From Chlorobiota bacterium (lineage in GTDB: Bacteria; Bacteroidota; Bacteroidia; Bacteroidales; JAADGE01), in assembly GCA_030592825.1 (NCBI GenBank), contig JAUVIG010000057.1, positions 1 through 13,789 of the forward strand: a stretch of 13,789 nt of DNA, read 5' to 3'. Both the position numbers and the translations under genes were made by a program. Of this stretch, positions 5,660-13,099 are shown piece by piece. The notes beneath the pieces are model-generated. The model made no database searches, was not told the DNA's origin, and saw nothing but the letters and a program-made list of their open reading frames with translations. Numbering within the stretch: position 1 is the stretch's first letter; the number at the start of each line of letters is the position of its first letter.

Positions 5660-8621
5660 ATATCTCTGAAATTAAAGGAATAAGCTTGTCGCTTTCTCCT
5701 AAATTATATAATGTTTTTAGTGCTTGGTCTAATTCTTTTTTTTGACTGCCAAATTGGCGTTGTAAAGGAATTACCTTTCTGTTGTTTCCAGAATTTTTAT
5801 CAATTTTTCCTTGAATATTTATTAGTTCTTTTTGAATAGAAGCAATTTTATTATGTAATATTTTTTCATCTTTGTTATCAAAGTCAATAATTCTAACAGG
5901 TAACTTTTTTATGACTTTAGTTCCTCTTGCTATATATCCTCCTCTAAATACTTCTCCTGTTAATGCTGAAAACCATTCTAAATATTTAGAATTTAAAAGT
6001 GCTTGAATGTAATAAACAGAGTAAGAAAAATCATCAGGCAAAGTAATCATACAATATCCTGCAGTTCCTCCTGATGAAATCAAAGTGCCAAAATAATCAA
6101 TAGCATATTTATTGCCTTTTGCCAAAACACCTACAATAATCTTTGCAGGAACATCACATTTATCAAGGCTTTGATGTCTTCCGAACCGATACCATTCGTT
6201 GTCAGTTTCAGGTGTTGGTTTTATGTCTCTTTTAGGATTATCTAATTTGTTTTTGTAATAATTTAGATAAGCAAATGTATTAGGGTAAGTAGATTTTAAT
6301 TTATCTATTTCAACGAATTGAATTCCATTTTTTGTTTTTAAGTATGGATAAATAACAAAGGAATTTGGATTAACCGGGCGATAAGTGTGTAAATTATCAT
6401 CTCCGGTTGATGTTTTGTAATATGGTCTTGTTAGTATTTTTTCAATCTTCCAATCAATGCCATCTTTAGAAAAATAGATGTATTTTTTATCTTCTTTGGT
6501 TTTTAAATGGATAAAAATATTGTTAGCACTTGTTTGAATTCCGTTGTAAATATTATCCGAATCAATTAAATTTTCTAAAGTTTCAGATTGTTTAATTATA
6601 TTTTTAAAAACAGCTTTTAAGATACTTGGAACGAGAATCCAATCATTTTTTTCTAATTCATTGAATCGAATTGAGTCAAAGTGTTCTGTATTTATTTTTC
6701 TTGTCTTCCAATTTTTTAAAGAATCAACTTCTAAATACTTTAACTCTTTCTGTTCCTTATTTTTAAGAATAAGCAAACAAGTGTAAGTTGTTTTGTTGCG
6801 AAATACTTGATTTGCTCCAAATGAGATTATTTGCTCTACAGATTTATTTGAAATTAGCAGTTCTCTTAATTTTTTACCTGCTCCAACTTTCGTGAATTTA
6901 CTTGGAACGATATATCCTAAATAACCTTCTTTTTTTAGAAGCTTTAAACCTCTTTCAATGAATAAAAAGTACTTGTCAAATTGTTTGTAGGATGATGAAT
7001 AATGTTTTTTATATAAAGGCAATTCCAAAGGTGTGAATTGCTTCATATGTTCTGTTGCCATATATGGTGGATTACCAACAATTACGTCAAACTTTGTTTT
7101 TCTAAAATCAAAAGGATTTATTTCGTCATGATTATTAGAAGAAGTCAAAGAACTGTCAATTAGACTATTTCCAAAATGGATGTTTTCAAGGTTTGGTAAT
7201 ACAGGTGTTAAAATTGTATAGTTATCTTCATTTTCAAGTAATTTTAGAAGTAATCCGAATTTACAGGCTTCAACTGCGTTGTAATCTTTGTCAATTCCGT
7301 AGATGCAATTTTCTAAAATTGTTTTTTTTATTTCAAACGGAAGTTTGAAAATTTTTATGGATGTTTGAATTAATTTTTTAGTATCGTTTTTTAAATAGTA
7401 ATCTACTAAAATATCTTGTAATAATTGATAGGTTTCTAATAAAAATGCACCTGAGCCGCACGCAATATCTGCAAATGAAGAGTTTAAAATTTCTTTATCT
7501 GTTTTGTTCTCACAATATTTTACAACAGTTTGTCGCAGAATATCTTGAATGATAAATGTTGGTGTTGTAACAATATCTCTATCAATATTTTCAGGTTTCT
7601 TTTTTATCAGAATTTTTCCTTTTTCAATGCTCAATTGCTCACCAAGAAATATTTCATAGATATTACCTAAAATATCAGATGAGAATACTGAAAAAGAATA
7701 ACTACTTTCAGGGAAATATAAATGTTCAATAATAGTCCAAAAAGCAGAAATGTTATTTGATATTATTTCCTTTGTCAAAGGATGGTTAAAAAGATCGGCA
7801 TTATATTTTTTGTCTGCTTCTTTGAATTTTTTAATTAATGAAGTAAAGTCATCCTTATCAGCAAAATTTAAAAGTGTTTTGTAGGTTTCTAAATTTCTAT
7901 CTTCACATACTCGCAAAAATATAATACTATTGATATATGACTGAACAATGTCGTTTAGTTCTTCAATTGAAATTTTTGGTTTGTGTGAGTAAATTTCTTT
8001 ACCAAGAATTATTCTCCAATCGTTTATCTGCGAAAGGAAAAGACTATCAACACTCAATAATTTAAGTTGTTCTTCAATATCTTTCCAAATTTCATCAAAT
8101 TCTCCACTATACACTATTTGATGGCTTAATTGCTTTTCAATTTCCTCAAAAGCAGATTCGTATTCCGTATAATGATAGATATTAATTCTTGATTTTGTTA
8201 CAGAATCATCTTTTTCAACTTTCTGTGAACAATCATAGATTGCTAAATACTCAAAATTTGACAGAACGGATATTTTTAGTTTTGCAGTAAATCCATATCT
8301 ACGAACCTGCTTTGCAGGTTCGTTTTCTTTTTCAATTTTTACATTTGGTTTTTTAGCTTCCAAAAAGAACTTTCGTTCTGAAAAAAGTCTAAAAGTGTAA
8401 TCAGGTTTTTTGGTGTTTGCAGTTGCGTCTGCTTTTAAACCTTCCTCTAATAAAACTTCTCGTTCGTTGGTTGGTTTTCCTTCCGAGTTATTAATATCCC
8501 ATCCGAGTAGTTCAAAAAATGGGTCTAAGAAATCTGTTCTGAGTTGCGTTTCATTATAATTCGCTTTCAGATAAGCATCTCTGTTTGAATGATATTTTTT
8601 AACAAGGTCTTTAATTTTCAT
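5646..8621 (-). CDS. Type IIG restriction-modification enzyme (nuclease-methylase fusion, Eco57I-like)
   Basis: This 991-residue single-chain restriction enzyme cuts unmethylated DNA and methylates its own site. The N-terminal PD-(D/E)XK nuclease shows KPDYTF with Asp74 and FFLEAKKP with Glu88 and Lys90, followed by AKQVRRYGF, typical of this nuclease group. A helical linker precedes the methylase: motif I ADIACGSGAF (Ala387-Phe393 core) and catalytic NPPY at 517-520 in FDVIVGNPPYMATEHMK. The C-terminal third, with SGGTAGYCMITLP and a coiled tail, is the recognition region. The length agrees with Eco57I-type enzymes. The start ATG at 8621 is 2 bp behind the regulator stop, so the genes are probably co-transcribed and coupled. 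The reading frame is intact with all catalytic residues, so the gene looks functional. A perfect hairpin lies in the coding sequence at 8301-8323. Confidence 0.92.
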   Translation of the reverse strand: MKIKDLVKKYHSNRDAYLKANYNETQLRTDFLDPFFELLGWDINNSEGKPTNEREVLLEEGLKADATANTKKPDYTFRLFSERKFFLEAKKPNVKIEKENEPAKQVRRYGFTAKLKISVLSNFEYLAIYDCSQKVEKDDSVTKSRINIYHYTEYESAFEEIEKQLSHQIVYSGEFDEIWKDIEEQLKLLSVDSLFLSQINDWRIILGKEIYSHKPKISIEELNDIVQSYINSIIFLRVCEDRNLETYKTLLNFADKDDFTSLIKKFKEADKKYNADLFNHPLTKEIISNNISAFWTIIEHLYFPESSYSFSVFSSDILGNIYEIFLGEQLSIEKGKILIKKKPENIDRDIVTTPTFIIQDILRQTVVKYCENKTDKEILNSSFADIACGSGAFLLETYQLLQDILVDYYLKNDTKKLIQTSIKIFKLPFEIKKTILENCIYGIDKDYNAVEACKFGLLLKLLENEDNYTILTPVLPNLENIHFGNSLIDSSLTSSNNHDEINPFDFRKTKFDVIVGNPPYMATEHMKQFTPLELPLYKKHYSSSYKQFDKYFLFIERGLKLLKKEGYLGYIVPSKFTKVGAGKKLRELLISNKSVEQIISFGANQVFRNKTTYTCLLILKNKEQKELKYLEVDSLKNWKTRKINTEHFDSIRFNELEKNDWILVPSILKAVFKNIIKQSETLENLIDSDNIYNGIQTSANNIFIHLKTKEDKKYIYFSKDGIDWKIEKILTRPYYKTSTGDDNLHTYRPVNPNSFVIYPYLKTKNGIQFVEIDKLKSTYPNTFAYLNYYKNKLDNPKRDIKPTPETDNEWYRFGRHQSLDKCDVPAKIIVGVLAKGNKYAIDYFGTLISSGGTAGYCMITLPDDFSYSVYYIQALLNSKYLEWFSALTGEVFRGGYIARGTKVIKKLPVRIIDFDNKDEKILHNKIASIQKELINIQGKIDKNSGNNRKVIPLQRQFGSQKKELDQALKTLYNLGESDKLIPLISEIYAIN
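8301..8323 (+). other. Perfect 10-bp hairpin with U-tract inside the restriction gene (antisense terminator-like)
   Basis: ACGAACCTGC and GCAGGTTCGT are exact reverse complements separated by TTT. On the plus strand the stem is followed by TTTTCTTTTTC, the form of an intrinsic terminator, but antisense to the gene. On the mRNA strand the stem has an AAA loop and lies within codons for the conserved NEPAKQVRR segment. Confidence 0.55.
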
Positions 8622-8623
8622 AA

Positions 8624-8959
8624 CTATTTCAGGTCAAATGAACCTTGTTTAAGATTCTTATTTTTTAAATATTGAATTTTTTTTTCTGCTACTTTTAGAA
8701 TTTCATCAGGATTTTCTTCTCCCAAGATTTGATAAGCAACTTTGTCGCTAAAAAGAATTATACTTAATGTTTTTTTATCTTCATTAAATAATTCGGCAAG
8801 TAGTGGTAACATTTCTTTATTTGCAGTTCTTTCACCTCTTTCTATTTTACTTAGTGTTGATGGGTCAATATCTAATACTGACGCTACTTTTCTAAGAGGC
8901 AGTTTGTATTCTTCTCGTAGTTTTTTAATATACTCTCCAAAAGATTCTTTCGCTGTCAT
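8624..8959 (-). CDS. XRE-family regulator of the restriction-modification operon (C-protein-like)
   Basis: This small DNA-binding protein (111 residues from the chosen start) has a lambda-repressor-type helix-turn-helix: YIKKLREEYKLPLRKVA, then SVLDIDPSTLSKIERGER. SKIERGE is the usual end of the recognition helix region. A C-terminal part of about 45 residues (LGEENPDEILKVAEKKIQYLK) makes it longer than classic C proteins of about 80 residues. It is the first gene of the operon and ends 2 bp before the restriction gene, the position of a controller that delays restriction until methylation is established. The frame continues to a TTG at 9007, but that TTG lies inside a TATATTTG promoter box and the predicted transcript begins about 8998, so the ATG at 8959 (MTAKESFGEYIKK) is preferred. 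Whether it activates, represses or does both is not visible. Confidence 0.82.
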   Translation of the reverse strand: MTAKESFGEYIKKLREEYKLPLRKVASVLDIDPSTLSKIERGERTANKEMLPLLAELFNEDKKTLSIILFSDKVAYQILGEENPDEILKVAEKKIQYLKNKNLKQGSFDLK

Positions 8960-8990
8960 TCCGTATTTTTTATTCTTGAAAATTATTTCA

Positions 8991-9005
8991 GGACAATAAT
9001 TGTCC
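8991..9005. promoter_or_regulatory. Palindromic operator of the restriction-modification operon
   Basis: GGACAATAATTGTCC is a perfect 7-1-7 inverted repeat centred on A8998. It touches the -7 box at 9005-9012 and covers the predicted transcript start, about 30-45 bp upstream of the regulator ATG. That placement fits binding by the dimeric XRE regulator to shut off its own promoter. No second copy was found nearby. Binding is inferred from position and symmetry only. Confidence 0.6.
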
Positions 9006-9012
9006 AAATATA
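9005..9012 (-). promoter_or_regulatory. Bacteroidota-type -7 element for the restriction-modification operon
   Basis: The minus strand reads TATATTTG, a full match to TAnnTTTG, placing the transcript start around 8998-9000 and a leader of about 40 nt before the ATG at 8959. A clear TTTG -33 element is not seen, which would suit a weak or regulated promoter. Further upstream the same strand also has TAATTTTG (9191-9198) and TATTTTTG (9200-9207), which may be chance in AT-rich DNA. Confidence 0.5.
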
Positions 9013-9324
9013 AGAAAGTTTTTTGAATTTTGGTTGGTAGCGGTGGAAAAATTTTACTCTTTTATTTTTTTAGCGTTGGATTTGGATGTTGGTAAAAAAG
9101 ATAAATGTATAAAATGTGTGGTGGGCTTTCAGCTTATGGCTATCATTCAAGCATTCTATCGACAGTTGCGACATGCAAAATGTAAGTACTCAAAATTAAC
9201 AAAAATACTGTAAAAAAAATATGCTTCTGAATAGTTTGTAAGTAATTGTTGAAAGAATTCAGTTGAACTTTGTGTGTAATACTTTTCTGTTATTTTAAAA
9301 TGTTTTTGTTTATTCTTTTAAAAA
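9013..9324. other. Intergenic region with an unexplained GC-richer block
   Basis: No credible gene lies here. The stretch at about 9118-9190 (GTGGGCTTTCAGCTTATGG onward, through CGACAGTTGCGACATGC) is richer in G and C than its surroundings and reads as non-random, but it shows no long palindrome and no strong RNA fold that I can see. The remainder is AT-rich. It separates the restriction operon from the cyclase gene, both on the minus strand. It could be a dispersed repeat, a small RNA or an insertion scar; none can be shown. Confidence 0.4.
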
Positions 9325-10509
9325 TTAAAACTCGGCAAGTTTCTCCATAAATTTTTTATTTGGTGAAGAACTGTCACTTTCTTCGCAGTATTTTTTCTTT
9401 AATCCTTCAACATAATACATATCAATTTCGCCTTTATTTTTGGCAGGTATTTTTCCTCTGTATGTACAATTAAAATACTCTTTAATATATTCATATGTTA
9501 CGCCGGAAATGTTAATTTTCCCGGCTTCACTGGCAGTTTCGAGCCTGCTTGCAGTATTTACGGCATCTCCCCAAATATCGTAAGCAAATTTTTTGCTCCC
9601 GATAACTCCGGCTACAACTTTCCCTGTGTGAACTCCTATTCTCAATTCCCATACGGTTAGACCTTTTGCACGTCGAGCATCATTATAGCACTTCATAAAC
9701 TTTTGAATTTCTAATGAAGCTAAAACAATATCAATAGGGTTACTTTTGTTTCTTAAAGGTAATCCTCCTACACACATATATGCATCCCCGATTGTTTTAA
9801 TCTTTTCAATAAAATGATTCTCGGTAATATCATCAAATTTTCGGAAATAAACTCCCAATTCCTTAATAATCTCTTCAGGTTCAAGATCAGATGATATTGA
9901 TGTAAAATCTTTGAAATCCGTGAACATGATTGAAACCATCCTGTATTTTTTTGCTTTTACTTCCCCTTTATTCTTTAATTGTTCCGCAATTTCATAAGGC
10001 AAAATATTTTGCAACAACTCATCTGTTTTGTTTTTTTCAATTTCAAGCTGATTTTTCTGCTTTTCCAGATTATTCGATTGAATTTCAAGTTCTCTGGCTT
10101 GTCCGGTAATACCTTCAATAAGTTTGAATAATGATAAAAGAGATTTTACTCTTACGGTAAGTTCCAACTTATCAAAAGGTACTTTAAGAAAATCTGCAGC
10201 ACCGAAAATAACTGCTCTTTCAATATTTTTATTATCCTCAGACATTATCAAAACAGGAATATCCATAGAAATATCAAATTCTCTCAGATCTAAAAGAATA
10301 TCCAATCCTTTAGTATCATCACCGTAGTTAATATCCATTAATATGATATCCGGCCTGTTTTCAGTTATCATATCAAATATTTCACCTGAAATTGGGGAAG
10401 TAAGCACAAGATATGATTGAGCCTCATCTGTGAAGCTGTCTTTAATCATACTTAATACTTCCTCATTATCTGAGATAGCTAATATAAAATATTCGTAATG
10501 ATTAATCAT
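9325..10509 (-). CDS. Response regulator fused to class III adenylate cyclase
   Basis: This 394-residue protein makes cyclic AMP in response to phosphorylation. An N-terminal receiver domain (about 5-130) has Asp14, phospho-acceptor Asp59 in ILMDINYG, Ser90 and Lys109-Val-Pro111. A coiled-coil linker at about 137-165 (LEIQSNNLEKQKNQLEIEK) leads into LLQNILPYEIAEQL and the catalytic domain. Metal-binding Asp198 (MFTDFKDFT) and Asp242 (IGDAYMCVGG) are present. The adenine-selecting pair is Lys238 and Asp311 (YDIWGD), and transition-state residues Asn318 and Arg322 lie in NTASRLE. All catalytic residues are intact, so it should be an active homodimeric adenylate cyclase rather than a guanylate cyclase. 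It has no transmembrane segment. No histidine kinase or cAMP effector is adjacent. The ATG at 10509 starts right at the receiver domain. A weak -7-like AATATTTG lies on the minus strand at 10557-10564. Confidence 0.93.
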   Translation of the reverse strand: MINHYEYFILAISDNEEVLSMIKDSFTDEAQSYLVLTSPISGEIFDMITENRPDIILMDINYGDDTKGLDILLDLREFDISMDIPVLIMSEDNKNIERAVIFGAADFLKVPFDKLELTVRVKSLLSLFKLIEGITGQARELEIQSNNLEKQKNQLEIEKNKTDELLQNILPYEIAEQLKNKGEVKAKKYRMVSIMFTDFKDFTSISSDLEPEEIIKELGVYFRKFDDITENHFIEKIKTIGDAYMCVGGLPLRNKSNPIDIVLASLEIQKFMKCYNDARRAKGLTVWELRIGVHTGKVVAGVIGSKKFAYDIWGDAVNTASRLETASEAGKINISGVTYEYIKEYFNCTYRGKIPAKNKGEIDMYYVEGLKKKYCEESDSSSPNKKFMEKLAEF

Positions 10510-10589
10510 ATTTTTTTCTTAACCGGAATTTCAATTTCTGTTTTTTTTATTACCTGCAAATATTTTGCCTCTAATATATGATTTGTAAA

Positions 10590-10619
10590 TTGATTTTAAA
10601 AATTCAATTTATATATTTG
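10590..10619 (+). promoter_or_regulatory. Bacteroidota-type promoter for prfB
   Basis: TTG at 10590-10592 and TATATTTG at 10612-10619 are 19 bp apart, the expected -33/-7 spacing of the Bacteroidota housekeeping promoter. The transcript would start near 10626, about 50 nt before the ATG at 10679. This is the best complete promoter in the window and lies in the divergent gap between the cyclase gene and prfB. Confidence 0.55.
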
Positions 10620-10678
10620 CATTTTCCAAATGATAAAGATAAGTTTTTTTTACTATTCTATTATTAAAAAATCATTAT

Positions 10679-11762
10679 ATGATATTCAGCAAAGAAAAAG
10701 CAGATGATCTTTTTGGACGCAGAAACGCGTTAAGGGGGTATCTTTGACATTGATGTTAAAGAAAAAATAATTATTGAAAAAGAAGAAGAAGCTCAATTAC
10801 CGAATTTTTGGAATGATCCGAAAAAAGCTGAAATTAAACTAAAAGATTTAGCTAAATTAAAATCTTGGGTTACCGATTTTAATAAAATTTCCGAATCACT
10901 TGATGAACTTGAAATTCTGTTTGAGTTTTTTGAAAACGGTGAAGCTGATGAAAAAGAAGTTAACGATGCTTTTAATTTATCTTTACATTTAATTGAAGAA
11001 TTGGAATTCAAAAAAATGTTGAGCAACGAAGAAGATGAAAAAAGTGCAATACTAAAGATTAACCCCGGAGCGGGCGGAACAGAAAGCACTGATTGGGCTG
11101 AAATGTTAATGAGAATGTATATTCGTTGGGGTGAAAGAAATAATTACAAAGTAAAGCAATTATATTATCAACCGGGAGATGAAGCCGGTATTAAAACCGT
11201 AACACTTGAATTTGAAGGTGAATATGCTTACGGTTATCTGAAAAGTGAAAACGGTGTTCATAGATTAGTAAGATTATCTCCTTTTGATTCAGCTAATCGC
11301 AGGCATACTTCCTTTGCATCAGTTTTTGTTTCTCCTGTTGCAGATGATTCAATAGAAATTGAAATAAATCCGGCTGATATTACATGGGAAACTTTCAGAT
11401 CCGGAGGAGCCGGCGGGCAAAGTGTTAATAAAATTGAAACAGGAGTAAGAGTAAGGCATAAACCCTCCGGCATAGCTGTTGAAAATACAGAATCTCGCTC
11501 ACAGCATACCAATAAAGAAAATGCACTTCGAATATTAAAATCTCATTTATACGAAATTGAGTTAAGAAAAAGGCAAGAAAAACAAGCAGAGGTTGAAGGA
11601 AATAAGAAAAAAATTGAATGGGGTTCACAAATCAGAAGTTATGTTATGCACCCGTACAAAATGGTAAAAGACAATCGGACAGCTTATGAAACATCTGATG
11701 TTAACGGTGTTATGGACGGAGATATAAATGCCTTTATTAAAAAATACCTTATGCAAGGATAG
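10679..11762 (+). CDS. prfB: Peptide chain release factor 2, with programmed +1 frameshift
   Basis: Release factor 2 ends translation at UGA and UAA codons in the cytoplasmic ribosome. A 22-codon opening frame (MIFSKEKADDLFGRRNALRGYL) ends at an in-frame TGA (10745-10747). Reading must skip one base at CTT-T to continue as DIDVKEKIIIEKEEE from 10746. The whole protein is about 360 residues, normal for RF2. The stop-codon recognition motif SPF is at 200-202, the RF2 signature, and the catalytic GGQ is at 245-247 inside SGGAGGQSVNK. NFWNDPKKAE in the N-terminal domain is also typical. A plain reading-frame search would start this gene at an internal ATG (11001) and lose about 107 residues. Regulation is autogenous: low RF2 lets the ribosome pause at TGA and shift. 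A promoter lies at 10590-10619. Confidence 0.96.
10733..10748 (+). promoter_or_regulatory. prfB programmed frameshift site
   Basis: AGGGGGTATCTTTGAC carries the internal Shine-Dalgarno-like AGGGGG, the slippery CTT-T and the weak stop TGA-C, with the spacing known from E. coli prfB. The ribosome moves from CTT to TTT, skipping one base, and continues with GAC. Confidence 0.95.
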
Positions 11763-11800
11763 GTGAGAAATTAATGAGATAATGAGGATGATGTTAAAAA

Positions 11801-11822
11801 TTAGATGTTTGAAGTTAGATGT
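11801..11822. repeat. Short direct repeat in the prfB-arsC gap
   Basis: TTAGATGT occurs at 11801-11808 and 11815-11822, as two degenerate 14-bp units. It belongs to the low-complexity sequence (11763-11870) behind prfB, which otherwise shows only loose ATGAGATAATGAGGATGATG-like words and no clear terminator. Confidence 0.4.
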
Positions 11823-11870
11823 CAAGCTTAAAGACTAAATAAAAAGATAAACAATGAAACAATTAATAAA

Positions 11871-12212
11871 ATGAAAATATATCACAATCCTCGCTGTAAA
11901 AAAAGTCGTGCAGGCTTGCAATATTTAGAAGAAAAAAAGCTTGATTTCACAGTTGTTCTATATTTAAAAGATGAAGCTTTTACTGAAGAGTCGTTAAAGG
12001 CTTTATTGAAAAAGTCAGGGAAAAATCCCTTTGAAATGATCAGAACACAGGAAAAAGAATACAAAGAAAATTACAAAGGAAGAGAACTTTCCGATAACGA
12101 ATGGATTAAAATTATGGCAGAGAACCCTAAATTCATTCATCGTCCGATTATTGAAACTGATGATAATGCTGTTTGGGGTGATCCTCCGACAAATATTGAT
12201 AAAATCTTATAG
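11871..12212 (+). CDS. ArsC/Spx-family thioredoxin-fold protein (arsenate reductase-like)
   Basis: This 113-residue small cytoplasmic protein of the ArsC family has a thioredoxin fold. The N-terminus KIYHNPRCKKSRAGLQYLEE has the active-site Cys9 in a CxxS motif, followed by NPFEMIRTQEKEYKE with Arg58 and IHRPII with Arg91, the positions that bind oxyanion in ArsC. The family includes glutaredoxin-linked arsenate reductases and YffB-like proteins of unclear role. No ars operon genes (efflux pump, ArsR) are nearby, so an arsenic role is not supported by context and a general thiol-redox role is as likely. It follows prfB by 108 bp on the same strand and may share its transcript. The start at 11871 is directly at the first beta strand, as usual for the family. 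Confidence 0.85.
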   Translation: MKIYHNPRCKKSRAGLQYLEEKKLDFTVVLYLKDEAFTEESLKALLKKSGKNPFEMIRTQEKEYKENYKGRELSDNEWIKIMAENPKFIHRPIIETDDNAVWGDPPTNIDKIL

Positions 12213-12224
12213 ACTTAATATAGA

Positions 12225-12247
12225 TTTTTTGATTGCTCAAAAAAAAA
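12225..12247 (+). terminator. Weak AT-rich hairpin after the arsC-like gene
   Basis: TTTTTTGA (12225-12232) can pair with TCAAAAAA (12237-12244) around TTGC, 13 nt after the stop codon. The stem is almost all A-T and has no following U-tract on the plus strand, so termination is doubtful. Confidence 0.2.
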
Positions 12248-12279
12248 CGACTTTGTCAGGTATTGTATATTTAAGTTAC

Positions 12280-12422
12280 AATGCTTAAATGCTATGATGA
12301 TTAAATGTTATAATGCTATAATAAAAAAAGGTAATAATTATAAAACTATATCTTGATATTATTAATTAAACTATCTGTGTTTTAATTATTTAAGCATTAA
12401 ATCATTATTGCATTTAAGCATT
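12280..12422. repeat. Inverted repeat spanning the arsC-DUF4924 gap
   Basis: AATGCTTAAATGC at 12280-12292 and GCATTTAAGCATT at 12410-12422 are exact 13-bp reverse complements with 117 bp between them. Extra partial copies of the words (TAAGCATTAAAT, AATGCTATAAT) lie inside. The sequence is AT-rich and non-coding. It may be a degenerate palindromic repeat or a decayed small element; no target duplication was recognised. Confidence 0.45.
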
Positions 12423-12501
12423 TATGTCAGTTAGATAACTTCATTTATAAAAAATATTTCCGGTAAAATAACAGTAGAACGAACCGCAAAAACAAAGCAT
12501 T

Positions 12502-13050
12502 ATGATTATTTCTGAACAACTCAGAAGAACAAATATTGCAGAATATATATTATATATGTGGCAAACAGAAGATATGGTAAGATCTTTAGATTTTGATCTG
12601 AACAAAATTCAAGAACAGATCATTGATAAATACGATGTTGAAGAAAAAATAAAAGAAAAAATCCTGAATTGGTATTCCGGACTTATTCAAATGACGAATT
12701 TGGAGAATATTAAACAATCCGGGCATCTGCAAGTGGTAACAAATATTGTAAATGACCTTAATGATTTACATTTATGGCTTTTAAACCAACCGGCTGAAAT
12801 ACAATATAAAAAAATACATGAAACAACATTGCCGCATATTAAAGCATTGTCGGAAAAGATGCAAGGCAAAGCATTGAATCAAATTGACATTTGCTTACAC
12901 GGCTTATATGCAATTATGTTGCTCAAATTACAGAATAAAGAAATAACTGCCGATACTGCAAATGCCATTGAAACCTTTCGTCAAATAATTGCTTTATTGG
13001 CTTCAAAATATCACGACAGAGAAGAAAATCCGGATAAGTATTATCAGTAA
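12502..13050 (+). CDS. DUF4924 family protein, function unknown
   Basis: This 182-residue protein has the Bacteroidota-specific DUF4924 pattern: MIISEQLRRTNIAEYILYMWQTEDM at the N-terminus, NWYSGLIQMTNLENIKQSGHLQ in the middle, DLHLWLLN, then CLHGLYAIMLLKLQ and a final SKYHDREENPDKYY. It appears all-helical and cytoplasmic, with no signal peptide or membrane segment. No member has a role I know of. The start ATG at 12502 gives the conserved MII N-terminus. It stands alone between two repeat-bearing gaps. No convincing promoter box was found upstream. Confidence 0.85.
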   Translation: MIISEQLRRTNIAEYILYMWQTEDMVRSLDFDLNKIQEQIIDKYDVEEKIKEKILNWYSGLIQMTNLENIKQSGHLQVVTNIVNDLNDLHLWLLNQPAEIQYKKIHETTLPHIKALSEKMQGKALNQIDICLHGLYAIMLLKLQNKEITADTANAIETFRQIIALLASKYHDREENPDKYYQ

Positions 13051-13099
13051 AAAAGTGTTAGCTGTGGTTAAAGGTATTTAAGTTTAAAGTATTAAAGTT

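Noticed and set aside
9031..9240. Integron attC-like recombination site
   Set aside because: A GTTGGAT core-like word is present at about 9075, but there is no paired inverse core, no hairpin of attC form and no integrase in the window.
4049..10509. BREX, DISARM or Pycsar-type defence system
   Set aside because: There is no PglZ, BrxC or helicase beside the methylases. The cyclase is fused to a receiver domain and has no TIR or membrane effector next to it, so it reads as ordinary signalling.
11001..11762. prfB starting at the internal ATG
   Set aside because: The upstream frame, frameshift signal and conserved N-terminal domain show that the gene starts at 10679.
11871..12212. Arsenic resistance operon
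   Set aside because: Only an ArsC-family protein is present, with no ArsR, ArsB or Acr3 nearby; the family has other members of unrelated role.
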